Part shown: piece by piece, positions 27,501-34,210 of the stretch
Layout of the letters: every line of letters begins with the position of its first letter
How positions within the stretch are numbered: the stretch's first letter is position 1
Assembly (NCBI GenBank): GCA_028281635.1
Contig: JANQJM010000053.1
Location: forward strand, 1 to 43,849
Reading direction: 5' to 3'
Source of the DNA: Pseudomonadales bacterium
GTDB lineage: Bacteria; Pseudomonadota; Gammaproteobacteria; Pseudomonadales; Pseudohongiellaceae
Length of the DNA stretch: 43,849 nucleotides
Notes under the pieces: generated by a model
Told to the model about the DNA's origin: nothing
The model's database searches: none
The model's input: only the letters and a program-made list of their open reading frames with translations
Made by a program: the position numbers and the translations under genes

Positions 27501-28007
27501 GGAGACACCGATGAACATGTGCTCCGACTGATGGGGAAGGGAGGATGACTTGGCGGCATGATCGTCGCCGGCCACGGCTAATACGCCACCATACTTCGAT
27601 GTACCGAAGGCATTGGCATGACGAATTGCATCCATGCTGCGATCGACGCCCGGGCCTTTGCCATACCACATGCCGAACACGCCATCGTAGTGGGCACCGG
27701 GAAACAGGTTGACCTGTTGACTTCCCCACACCGCAGTCGCGGCGAGATCTTCATTGATGCCGGGTTGGAAAGTAATGTGGTGCGCATCAAGAAATTTCTG
27801 CGCCTTCCACAAAGCCTGATCCAGTCCACCCAGGGGCGAGCCACGGTAACCGGAAATGAAACCGGCAGTGTTGAGATTGCGATCGAGGTCGCGCTGATGT
27901 TGCAAGATGGGCAAGCGAACCAGGGCTTCGATCCCGGTCATGTAGGCACGGGTCGTATCCAGCGCGTATTTGTCGTCGAGTGAGACAGTCTTAAGAGCTG
28001 CAGTCAT
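24522..28007 (-). CDS. Fused indolepyruvate-type 2-oxoacid:ferredoxin oxidoreductase
   Basis: A 1161-residue single-chain enzyme of the indolepyruvate ferredoxin oxidoreductase family. The N-terminal region resembles the pyrimidine/TPP domains of IorA (GFISGYRGSPLGGLDQALWK at about 50-70). CSGCPHSQSTRVPEGSRALG (about 432-451) begins the TPP-binding part, with NDAVAMTGGQPLDGM. Cysteine-rich ferredoxin-like segments at about 635-690 (CEGCGDCNDESNC, CLRGYC) bind iron-sulfur clusters. The rest is the gamma-type domain (VTGVGGTGVLTIASIMAMAA). The family oxidatively decarboxylates aryl- or branched-chain 2-oxoacids to acyl-CoA and reduces ferredoxin. Pairing with leucine dehydrogenase suggests branched-chain substrates here; that is inference. 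Confidence 0.9.
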   Translation of the reverse strand: MTAALKTVSLDDKYALDTTRAYMTGIEALVRLPILQHQRDLDRNLNTAGFISGYRGSPLGGLDQALWKAQKFLDAHHITFQPGINEDLAATAVWGSQQVNLFPGAHYDGVFGMWYGKGPGVDRSMDAIRHANAFGTSKYGGVLAVAGDDHAAKSSSLPHQSEHMFIGVSMPILNPSNVQEVLDLGIYGWELSRYCGAWVALKAITENMDSAISAEIDPNRVSIVIPEDFELPADGVHARWPDTALEQERRLNKYKIYAAREFARVNHLNRVVMNSPHARLGIITTGKAYLDVLQALEDLGIDDAKAAHIGLRVFKVGMSWPLEPRSTHEFAEGLEEILVVEEKRSIIEDQLTGQLYNWPVERRPRVIGEFDELGQDLLPNLSELTPAMIARVIAKRIARYYEDDTIEKRLQLYAHKEQILSAPRPQTKRTPHYCSGCPHSQSTRVPEGSRALGGIGCHYMGIWETGSRRAETFTHMGGEGATWIGQAPFTETPHVFQNLGDGTYFHSGLLAIRQTLAAGVNITYKILYNDAVAMTGGQPLDGMLSIAQLIQQLRGEGVKRIALVSDNPDQHRHIEYFSGYSLHHRDELLTLETDLREVPGTSVLIYEQTCAAEKRRRRKQGILEDPQLRVVINPEVCEGCGDCNDESNCLSVVPLHTELGVKRQIDQSACNKDYSCLRGYCPSFVTVTGAELKKSGTPLQQANLPALPTPQLAAIDDQPWNVIVTGVGGTGVLTIASIMAMAAHLEGLGCATMNQTGLAQKFGAVVSHVRIGKTQDAIKAVRIAAGDAHLLLGCDLMVAASDETIVKLNSRHSHAIVNNYVAPGSDTLANPDAKVPVDALKKLIESEAKPGAAEFVKATALAVGLLNDSIASNMFMLGYAYQRGLVPVSAEAICNAIRLNNVAVDFNLDAFTWGRHAACHSDIVTAAAKLPAPFEPITDLPSLIDDRSKRLRDYQNTAYAKRYRDRVEQLAAAEKLLGLNPELPLTMAAARSLYKLMAYKDEYEVARLHSDGKFAAAIEPQFEPGARLSYHMAPPFLSRKDSNGRHRKWRFPGGINLLLKWLARLRFLRGTAFDLFGYQADRREERQLITEFETQLDQIIASLNQDNYETALELVALPDKIRGYGVVKSNAIAAARKRQQILLPKFLGEVPQALNLEEKAA

Positions 28008-28180
28008 GGCAGTACCGGGCCGAAGCAGGCCCGCCTCTTGAAAGGCTATATCTACTAATACTATGCCTGTTGGTAGGGGAAAGTTATGCTATATAAGACC
28101 GAATAATGGTATTTATTGAATAAAATATTCCTTTTAATTTACTATAAGGTCTAAATTATCTAATGATTTGGAGATGACAA
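28008..28180. promoter_or_regulatory. AT-rich divergent promoter region of the oxidoreductase operon and lrp-type gene
   Basis: This 173-bp spacer between two divergent genes is AT-rich from 28080 to 28165, unlike both neighbours, and includes A/T runs and near-symmetric segments (for example GAATAAAATATTCC at 28119-28132). AGACC at 28097 and GGTCT at 28148 are an inverted pair. The composition fits binding and wrapping by an Lrp-type protein. I cannot place exact promoters. Confidence 0.5.
28168..28173 (+). promoter_or_regulatory. Ribosome binding site fixing the TTG start of the Lrp-type gene
   Basis: TTGGAG lies 7 nt before TTG at 28181. The nearby ATGs at 28163 and 28174 fail: the first meets TGA after four codons, the second is out of frame. 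Confidence 0.7.
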
Positions 28181-28651
28181 TTGATCGATCTCGCTGCGAC
28201 CGACCTCAAGATCCTGGACGCCCTGCAACAGGACGCCAGCCTCACCACCAACGAAATTGCCCAGCGCGTCAACATCTCACAATCTCCCTGCTGGCGACGC
28301 ATCAGCCGTCTCGAAGAAAGCGGTGTCATTCTGCGCAAGGTTTCACTGTTAGACCGGGAAAAGCTCGGCATGGATGTGGTTGTGTTCGCCACGATCAACT
28401 TGTCCACCCAGGGCCGGGACAATCTCGAGGAGTTCGAGCGTGAGGTGGAAATCCTGCCGGAAGTCATGGAGTGCTATACCATGGCTGGCACCTGGGACTA
28501 CATGCTGAAAATTGTCGTGAAGGATATTCGGCAGTATGAGCTGTTTGTTCGGGAGAAATTGACCAAGTTGGCGCATGTGGGGGAAGTGCATTCTCATATT
28601 GCTGTCACGGAGATTAAGAACTCGACAGCGTTGCCTATAGAGGTGGTCTAA
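28181..28651 (+). CDS. Lrp/AsnC-family transcriptional regulator
   Basis: 156 residues starting at a TTG supported by TTGGAG. An N-terminal helix-turn-helix (LTTNEIAQRVNISQSPCWRR, about 20-42) is followed by the RAM ligand-binding domain (about 70-150), including VMECYTMAGTWDYMLKIVV. The C-terminus STALPIEVV is normal for the family. It is divergent from the fused oxidoreductase and probably controls the oxidoreductase-leucine dehydrogenase operon in response to a branched-chain amino acid, like BkdR or LrpA in other proteobacteria. Its stop codon touches the palindromic repeat at 28650, so the repeat may also act as its terminator. Confidence 0.92.
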   Translation: MIDLAATDLKILDALQQDASLTTNEIAQRVNISQSPCWRRISRLEESGVILRKVSLLDREKLGMDVVVFATINLSTQGRDNLEEFEREVEILPEVMECYTMAGTWDYMLKIVVKDIRQYELFVREKLTKLAHVGEVHSHIAVTEIKNSTALPIEVV

Positions 28652-28701
28652 TTGGGGTCAGAGTAAATATACAGTACTGTATATTTACTCTGACCCCAAT
28701 T
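28650..28701. repeat. Perfect 52-bp palindrome of the GGGGTCAGAGTA family
   Basis: Two 26-base arms, from AATTGGGGTCAGAGTAAATA to the exact complement, meet with no spacer at 28675/28676. The core 44 bp is identical to the copy at 29499. It overlaps the last bases of the Lrp-type gene's stop codon and ends 35 bp before the outer-membrane barrel gene. Confidence 0.95.
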
Positions 28702-28736
28702 ATTGATTCGATGAGTTTGCGATGAGGTACTCAAGT

Positions 28737-29486
28737 ATGCGCTTTTCCTCTCTGTTAGTAGCGACACTTATCCTGGCGTGTTCACACATGGATAGCTCCG
28801 CACAAGATAATTGGTTTATAGAGCTAGGATTTGGGCCAGGTGAGATGGAACGGGCTCCCTCGACTTTGTATGACGGGCTGGTTTTCAGACCGCTGGGTGG
28901 TAGCTCTTGCTTGTTCCCGGTGAATGTAAATCCATGCGTACAAGATGAGACAATTGCCTCGCCTTCGCTCGGCAACGGTGAGGTATCAAATTTCGCAATC
29001 GGTTGGCAGTTTCATCAATTCTGGTCCTTAGAAGTCTCTTTCTTAAATTTCAGTGACTTTACTAATGAGAGGATCGACTCGTTTCAGGCCGGCCCGTATT
29101 CTTCAAGCTTCATAGATTCGGAACTCCAAGGGTTCAATCTATCTTTATCTGGCCATTTGGATGTGACGGATTCACTGCTCGTGTTTGGGAAGATCGGCGC
29201 ATTCGGATATGAGAGTGAAATAGAAGAGACTGCGTCGTTATTGACTAGAGATACTTTTATTCCCGGCATTGCGCGTGCTGACTTAACCCCTGATACCGAT
29301 GTGCAAAATGGACCAATGATGGTTAATAATTTCATCAAGGATGATGGGGCGGCATTGTCCTTTGGGGCTGGTATTGCTTACAAAATCACATCTTCCTTGC
29401 AGCTGCGCGCCGAGTATCGCGCACTTCCGAATATTAACGATCTGGATGTGGATGCGGTGACTTTGGGGCTGCGCTATCAGTTTTAA
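28737..29486 (+). CDS. Outer-membrane beta-barrel protein, OmpA/OmpW-like
   Basis: 249 residues from the ATG at 28737, preceded by GAGG at 9 nt; an ATG at 28722 overlaps that ribosome site and is less likely. The signal peptide is MRFSSLLVATLILACSHMDS with cleavage near SSAQD. The mature protein has paired amphipathic strands (WFIELGFGPGE, FAIGWQFHQFWSLEVSFLNF, SLSGHLDVTDSLLVFGKIGA, AALSFGAGIAYKI, LQLRAEYRALP) and ends VTLGLRYQF, with the terminal Phe needed for barrel insertion. This fits the 8-strand outer-membrane barrel superfamily; the ligand is unknown. It is enclosed by two identical palindromes at 28650 and 29499, as if it were a cassette. Confidence 0.8.
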   Translation: MRFSSLLVATLILACSHMDSSAQDNWFIELGFGPGEMERAPSTLYDGLVFRPLGGSSCLFPVNVNPCVQDETIASPSLGNGEVSNFAIGWQFHQFWSLEVSFLNFSDFTNERIDSFQAGPYSSSFIDSELQGFNLSLSGHLDVTDSLLVFGKIGAFGYESEIEETASLLTRDTFIPGIARADLTPDTDVQNGPMMVNNFIKDDGAALSFGAGIAYKITSSLQLRAEYRALPNINDLDVDAVTLGLRYQF

Positions 29487-29498
29487 GACGATTGTAAT

Positions 29499-29550
29499 AA
29501 ATGGGGTCAGAGTAAATATACAGTACTGTATATTTACTCTGACCCCATTT
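29499..29550. repeat. Perfect 52-bp palindrome of the GGGGTCAGAGTA family, likely also a terminator
   Basis: Its 44-bp core is identical to the copy at 28650; the palindrome extends four AT pairs on each side. It begins 12 bp after the barrel gene's stop and runs into a T-tract (29548-29553), so its RNA would form a terminator-like hairpin. Confidence 0.95.
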
Positions 29551-29654
29551 TTTATTTTTTGTTATAGGCTCTCACCTCTAAGATATAGTAACAGTATCCT
29601 CGAATCAGGATTCCGAGTTCAAAAATCGGGCCGAATAGGAGAGTAGTTGTTTGC

Positions 29655-31496
29655 ATGGAATCTATAGAAAAGATACATAGCCAATCAGATCATATCTCAG
29701 GTATCAGTGATGCTAGATTTAGGTTAATTGAATATGGCAGTTACTCTTGTTCTCATTGTAGGGAAGCGCAGCAAATTATTTCTCGCGTACAAGCAAAACT
29801 TGGTACCAGTTTAGTTTATGTATTTCGCCATAAACCCCTGAGAAGTGATCCCTGGTCGATACCCAGTGCAGTTCTAGCGGAATACGCTGCTGAAAAGACT
29901 AAGTTTTGGGAAGTACACAACGCGTTAATGAGGCACCCCATTTCGTCCAAAGACGATTTGCTTAAATTGGCGGGACAGTTTGGATTCGATGAGGAGGAAG
30001 TAGAAGAAGCGCTTGGGCGGGAGGATCTGATTGCGCGTGTGAACGAAAATGAAGATGCCCTTCTAGATGCAGGAATTCGGACGACACCTTCCTTCATCAT
30101 TAATGGCCACAAATACGACGGTGCATGGGATGAAATGAGTCTCATCGAGGCTCTCAATGCTCCTGTTGCTCAGCGTCTGGAGCGCGTAGCGCAGGATTTT
30201 GCTGGCTGGGCACCTGCCACAGGGTTTCTCCTGGCAATTTGCACTGTCATGGCTTTGGGCTTGGCGAACTCCCCTGCGGAAGAATGGCTGCATGACTTGC
30301 TGGAAACTGATTACGGTATCCAAATCGGAGGATGGAGCTATGCAATGCCGTTGCATGCTGTGATCAACGATTGCCTGATGAGTATATTTTTCTTGGTAGT
30401 CGGACTTGAAATAAAAAGAGAACTAACAATTGGTGAGCTTTCTGATCTGAAAGTAGCCAGTTTGCCGATTGCGGCAGCGTTGGGTGGAATGCTGGTTCCT
30501 GCCTCCATCTATCTGCTGCTGACCTGGGGGTCACCTGTTACGTCCGGGTGGGGAATTCCAATGGCAACTGATATCGCTTTTGCTTTAGGGCTCTTAGCCA
30601 TTCTCGGTAGGCGCGTACCGATTGCACTTAAGGTCTTTCTCACTGCGCTCGCAATCGTAGATGACTTGGGTGCGATAGTTGTAATCGCTGTGTTTTACGG
30701 GCATGGGTTCAATTTTGACTATGCGTTGTTTTCCATTTTTGTCTTTGTCACGCTGTTAGGAATCAATTTCGCCGGTGTGTACAACGCGGTACCCTATATC
30801 GTATTGGGAATCACACTTTGGGTAGGTGTGTATGCTTCAGGGTTGCATGCTACCTTGGCAGGAATTTTACTGGCTATAGCAATTCCAACCAGGCCTCCGC
30901 CCAATCTAAACGGTCTCTTAGCTCAAGCGAGGGCGATAATTGCGCCACAAGATGCATCAATTTCTTATGAGTCAAACAAGTTTCCTGAGCGCACTATTTT
31001 GCGATCCCTGGATGCGGTCCATGACAGAATCGAATCACCAGCGCACAGGATAGAGCGCACTCTAGAGCCCTGGTCTAGCTTCTTTATCTTGCCTGTGTTC
31101 GCACTAGCAAATGCAGGAGTGCCCTTGGCAGGCTTTGAGGCTACCAGCTCTGTAACATTGGCAATAGTTGCTGGCTTGGTTCTGGGTAAGCCGTTGGGCA
31201 TTGGCCTCGCATGTTGGTTTGTGACCCGCGGTGGATTTGCTTCACTTCCACTCGGTGTTAGCTGGCCAATGATTATCGGCGTGGGTTTTCTGGCAGGTGT
31301 AGGCTTTACTATGTCAATTTTTATAAGTAATGAGGCTTTTACTGACCCGATTTTAGTCGAAAATTCAAAAGTGGCAGTTCTTGCAGCATCATTGCTTGCC
31401 GCAACAGTTGGATTTTATACACTAAACAGAACTCTGCCAGATGTTACAGGCAAGACAATAGTCGAGAGTGAAAAGACTTGCGATCTGGTTGATTAA
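29655..31496 (+). CDS. Fusion of a DsbA/thioredoxin-like domain to an NhaA Na+/H+ antiporter
   Basis: 613 residues. Residues about 1-175 are a DsbA-type thioredoxin fold: the redox motif C32-S-H-C35 in YGSYSCSHCREAQQ and the cis-proline loop RTTPSFIINGHKYDG. Residues about 185-600 are a complete NhaA antiporter, with the ion-binding aspartate pair at 336-337 in VDDLGAIVVIAVFY and other NhaA segments (MPLHAVINDCLMSIFFLVVG, GIPMATDIAFALGLL). It would exchange sodium for protons. No signal peptide precedes the thioredoxin domain, so that domain should be cytoplasmic, where NhaA's own N-terminus lies. The 3' end and the next gene look more AT-rich than the housekeeping region. NhaA fusions with thioredoxin-like domains are known in other bacteria; the role is unclear. 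Confidence 0.92.
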   Translation: MESIEKIHSQSDHISGISDARFRLIEYGSYSCSHCREAQQIISRVQAKLGTSLVYVFRHKPLRSDPWSIPSAVLAEYAAEKTKFWEVHNALMRHPISSKDDLLKLAGQFGFDEEEVEEALGREDLIARVNENEDALLDAGIRTTPSFIINGHKYDGAWDEMSLIEALNAPVAQRLERVAQDFAGWAPATGFLLAICTVMALGLANSPAEEWLHDLLETDYGIQIGGWSYAMPLHAVINDCLMSIFFLVVGLEIKRELTIGELSDLKVASLPIAAALGGMLVPASIYLLLTWGSPVTSGWGIPMATDIAFALGLLAILGRRVPIALKVFLTALAIVDDLGAIVVIAVFYGHGFNFDYALFSIFVFVTLLGINFAGVYNAVPYIVLGITLWVGVYASGLHATLAGILLAIAIPTRPPPNLNGLLAQARAIIAPQDASISYESNKFPERTILRSLDAVHDRIESPAHRIERTLEPWSSFFILPVFALANAGVPLAGFEATSSVTLAIVAGLVLGKPLGIGLACWFVTRGGFASLPLGVSWPMIIGVGFLAGVGFTMSIFISNEAFTDPILVENSKVAVLAASLLAATVGFYTLNRTLPDVTGKTIVESEKTCDLVD

Positions 31497-31573
31497 TCTC
31501 TTGCACAGATTTTTATTGTTCTCCGAACAGCAAATACCGCAGTTGATGTTGTTGAGTATTGAGGCGTTGTTTA

Positions 31574-32029
31574 ATGAAATTCACCGATACAAAGCATGAA
31601 AAAGTTCCATTCTCGGTTCACAAAACCATTGAGCTTGATTATGAGAAATGGTGCGATGACGAATTGTTAGACAGTATTCGGGGCTGGTGTGGTAGAGAGA
31701 ATCAGTCTAGCCCCGGCGAACAATACTTCAAGTTGGACGACGTAAGAGGATTTGTTATTACTTATGAAGGTGAATCCGGTAGTTACTGGCCAAATGAAGA
31801 TGACAATTTTGTCGACGAAGGCTTAATTCGAGAGTTTTTGTATAGTGACGGTATTTGCAGCCTAGATGCTCTCAGCATTAAATTGTATCGCGTTGACTAT
31901 TCAGTAGTTACCATTTCAGATAATGAGTATCTTTTGGTTTGCCCGTTTCAGAGTGAATCCGGGAATGTTGCGGGGATAACTGTTGTGTGTTTGACAAAGC
32001 TCTTGAACAAAAAGAAAAACAAAATCTAG
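31574..32029 (+). CDS. Unknown soluble protein
   Basis: 151 residues from the ATG at 31574, with GAGG 9 nt upstream. A TTG at 31559 would add five residues but has no ribosome site. The protein is acidic in its middle (YEGESGSYWPNEDDNFVDE) and very basic at the end (LLNKKKNKI), with no signal or membrane segment. I do not recognise a family. It follows the NhaA fusion by 77 bp on the same strand and may be co-transcribed. Its low GC and lack of known relatives suggest recent acquisition. Confidence 0.55.
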   Translation: MKFTDTKHEKVPFSVHKTIELDYEKWCDDELLDSIRGWCGRENQSSPGEQYFKLDDVRGFVITYEGESGSYWPNEDDNFVDEGLIREFLYSDGICSLDALSIKLYRVDYSVVTISDNEYLLVCPFQSESGNVAGITVVCLTKLLNKKKNKI

Positions 32030-32129
32030 ACAACGATCCGGCCTACCGGTTGAAGCGAATCATTTATTAGTGCCTGCCGATGACACTACGAGACGGTATT
32101 TGGAAGAAGTTGATATGCAGCTGGGGTAG
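32029..32129 (+). pseudogene. Frameshifted C-terminal remnant of an unidentified gene
   Basis: Two adjacent frames read like one broken protein end: DNDPAYR from 32029, then after a -1 shift at 32049 VEANHLLVPADDTTRRYLEE, followed by VDMQLG and TAG at 32127. The residue mix and the clean end at a stop look coding rather than random. No upstream body is present, because the preceding gene ends at 32029. I cannot name the family. Confidence 0.3.
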
Positions 32130-32206
32130 TTGGGGTCGCGGATTGCTATGGTTCCCATTTTCAACGAGACCAAACTAACTTTGACACTTGGATTGTTGGA
32201 GTTGGA

Positions 32207-32240
32207 AATAAAAAACCCGCACTGCTGCCAGTGCGGGTTT
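32207..32240 (-). terminator. Rho-independent terminator of tRNA-Met
   Basis: On the minus strand a 12-bp perfect stem (AAACCCGCACTG paired with CAGTGCGGGTTT) with a 4-nt loop is followed by a T-run (32215-32209). It begins 7 bp after the tRNA 3' end. Confidence 0.88.
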
Positions 32241-32246
32241 CTTAGA

Positions 32247-32323
32247 TGGTAGCTATGGGTGGACTTGAACCACCGACCCCAGCATTATGAATGCTGTGCT
32301 CTAACCAGCTGAGCTACATAGCC
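32247..32323 (-). tRNA. tRNA-Met (CAT), elongator type
   Basis: 77 nt with the 3' CCA encoded. It has acceptor arms GGCTATG/CATAGCT, a D-arm with AGCTGGTTA, anticodon stem CAGCA/TGCTG around loop TTCATAA (anticodon CAT), and T-loop TTCAAGT. The first acceptor pair is G-T. Initiator features (C1 mismatch, three GC pairs in the anticodon stem) are absent, so it is elongator Met or the tRNA-Ile2 type modified at C34; Met is more likely. Confidence 0.93.
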
Positions 32324-32348
32324 AAAATTTCTGTTGCGGCTTCCAATA

Positions 32349-32444
32349 ATACCGCATCTGCGGATTTAATTTTCCAATTTGTCCTCGACGTACTAGGTGT
32401 ACGCCTGCGGGCAAATTGGAAAATTAAATCCACATCTACGGCAT
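32349..32444 (-). repeat. Long imperfect inverted repeat, candidate structured RNA
   Basis: Arms 32349-32384 and 32409-32444 (36 nt each) are inverted copies with six differences, including a perfect 20-bp core (GGATTTAATTTTCCAATTTG). The 24-nt loop contains CGTAC/GTACG, a second small inverted pair. In a minus-strand transcript three of the six differences become G-U pairs, giving 33 of 36 pairs; in a plus-strand transcript only one does. This suggests the functional RNA is on the minus strand, between the CNNM/CBS gene and tRNA-Met. No T-tract follows. Confidence 0.6.
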
Positions 32445-32537
32445 TCTTGAAACCCTCACGACGAAATTTTAAATCTTTCCAGATCTGAGGGTCGGGTGCC
32501 GAAAGGCCGCGAATTTTGGCTATTTGGGGTGAAAATG

Positions 32538-33623
32538 TCAAGAATCGGTCTGATCGAGGGATTCTGGTGGCTGGCGGCCTTGCCAGTATTGTCGCGCCAG
32601 TTCTCGCCATTCGTCGTTTTCAGAGGCTTCAGTCATTGGCTCCAGGCCCAGAACGGTCTCGATAATATCTTCCATGGTGACAATGCCAACTACATGATTT
32701 TCCGCATCGTGGACCAAAGCCATGTGTTCTCTCTTGTGTAAAAACAGATCAAGCAGCTGGGTAATAGCCAGTTCCGAGCTAACTGACAGCATGTCTTTGC
32801 TAATGTCACCGAGGAGGACATCGTCATGCTTATTCAACAGGTGCTTCAGCAGTTCATCCTTGTGAACGTAGCCGATGATTGTGCTGTCGTCCTCCCGGTA
32901 AATTGGTATACGTGAGAAGTTCAGATTATTGCGCTGTTGGATGAAGTCCTGCAGCCGCATCTGGGCGCTGGCGGTCACCACCACCATGCGCGGCGTCATC
33001 ACGTCTTCTACCTGTATCTTGGTGAATCGCAGCAGGTTGCGGATGATGCGGCCCTCGCTGACTTCCAGCGCGCCGGTTTCCTGCCCCAAATTGGTCATCT
33101 TGAGGAAGTCATTTCGGGTGAGGATGGGTTTGCCCTTTTCTATCTTCAGTTTTGCTGTAATAAATTGCGCCAGCCAGACAAACGGCGCCAATACCCATAA
33201 CAGGATTTTGATGATGCGCACGGCCAGGGGTGCTAGCTGCTCCCAGTAGTTTGCACCAATGGTTTTGGGAATAATCTCGGAAACAGTCAGAATGCAGAGG
33301 GTCATTGCGCCAGCGATCACCGCTTCCCAGCTCAGGAAATTCACGCCGAAAAGCTGGATGCGGGTGGCGCCAAACACAACGGCGGCCTGGGAGCCAACGC
33401 CCACCGCACCGAGGGTGTTGGCGATAGTGTTTAAAGTGAGAATGGCCGCCAGGGGGCGATCGATATCGCTCTTGAAGTGAGCCAGATCCTCACCAATACT
33501 GGAGCCCTCATGTTGTTGGATTCCGACGTAGTAAGGGGTAATGCTCAGCAGCACGGCTTCCAGTATGGAGCACAGGAAAGAGAATCCTATTGCTAACAGG
33601 AAAAATGTGATTAGTAGTGCCAT
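32538..33623 (-). CDS. CNNM-domain / CBS-pair membrane protein
   Basis: A 361-residue protein of the CNNM (DUF21) family. Residues about 1-165 hold four membrane segments (MALLITFFLLAIGFSFLCSI..., LTLNTIANTLGAVGVG, EIIPKTIGANYW, WVLAPFVWLAQF). Residues about 200-335 are two CBS domains (VMTPRMVVVTAS, SRIPIYREDDSTIIGYVHKD, VGIVTMEDIIETVLG). The family is linked to magnesium or other divalent cation transport and its CBS pair senses nucleotides. The extra C-terminal CorC_HlyC domain of CorC-type proteins is missing; the protein ends in a short acidic/polar tail. It is a single gene upstream of the inverted-repeat element and tRNA-Met. Confidence 0.9.
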   Translation of the reverse strand: MALLITFFLLAIGFSFLCSILEAVLLSITPYYVGIQQHEGSSIGEDLAHFKSDIDRPLAAILTLNTIANTLGAVGVGSQAAVVFGATRIQLFGVNFLSWEAVIAGAMTLCILTVSEIIPKTIGANYWEQLAPLAVRIIKILLWVLAPFVWLAQFITAKLKIEKGKPILTRNDFLKMTNLGQETGALEVSEGRIIRNLLRFTKIQVEDVMTPRMVVVTASAQMRLQDFIQQRNNLNFSRIPIYREDDSTIIGYVHKDELLKHLLNKHDDVLLGDISKDMLSVSSELAITQLLDLFLHKREHMALVHDAENHVVGIVTMEDIIETVLGLEPMTEASENDEWRELARQYWQGRQPPESLDQTDS

Positions 33624-33729
33624 GATCTACGCTCTGGGCTATCGCAATGGTGAAGAATAGAATCAGCTCATTTGAGAATCAATTTTTTGCCGGTTGGGAT
33701 TTATTACACATCTAATTATCGTATTCGCC

Positions 33730-34194
33730 ATGGGAACCAATATTAAGTTTCGCTCAGCGACCTTCGCTGATTTACCAACACTTCGTGAATTCGAACAAGG
33801 TGTTATCGCGGCCGAAAGACCCTTTAATGCCAATTTGAAGGACGATCCCATTCAATACTACGATCTGGAATCCATGCTGGAATCTGCAGACTATGAAATT
33901 CTGGTTGCTGAGACAGAGGACAAGATTGTCGCTAGTGGTTACGCCAGGCTCAGTGAGTCTAAAGAGTTTTTCCGGCATTCTCTGTACGTCTATCTTGGGT
34001 TCATGTTTGTACTGCCGGACTATCGTGGCCATGGAATCAGTGGTGAGCTAATGCAAGAGATGTTGGCCTGGGGCAAGGCGCAGGGAGCCGATGAGGCAAA
34101 GCTGGATGTCTATGCACTGAACGAGGCGGCGATTCGTGCCTATGAAAAAGCAGGTTTCAGGCCGTTGCTGGTGAATATGACCAAAAATCTTTAG
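33730..34194 (+). CDS. GNAT-family N-acetyltransferase
   Basis: 154 residues from the ATG at 33730; a TTG at 33694 would add a hydrophobic tail unlike the family. It has the GNAT fold: N-terminal IKFRSATFADLPTL, then YVYLGFMFVLPDYRGHGISG at about 85-105 (acetyl-CoA loop R-G-H-G-I-S-G) and LDVYALNEAAIRAYEKAGFR at the end. It acetylates an amine or a protein N-terminus; the substrate is unknown. It lies alone, convergent with ychF, 16 bp apart. Confidence 0.85.
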   Translation: MGTNIKFRSATFADLPTLREFEQGVIAAERPFNANLKDDPIQYYDLESMLESADYEILVAETEDKIVASGYARLSESKEFFRHSLYVYLGFMFVLPDYRGHGISGELMQEMLAWGKAQGADEAKLDVYALNEAAIRAYEKAGFRPLLVNMTKNL

Positions 34195-34210
34195 ACAGTC
34201 TTAATGTTAA

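Noticed and set aside
32314-32610. A 98-codon minus-strand reading frame spanning the inverted repeat
   Set aside because: It runs into tRNA-Met and overlaps the CNNM/CBS gene end, has no ribosome site, and its middle is simply the hairpin; a structured RNA or repeat explains it better.
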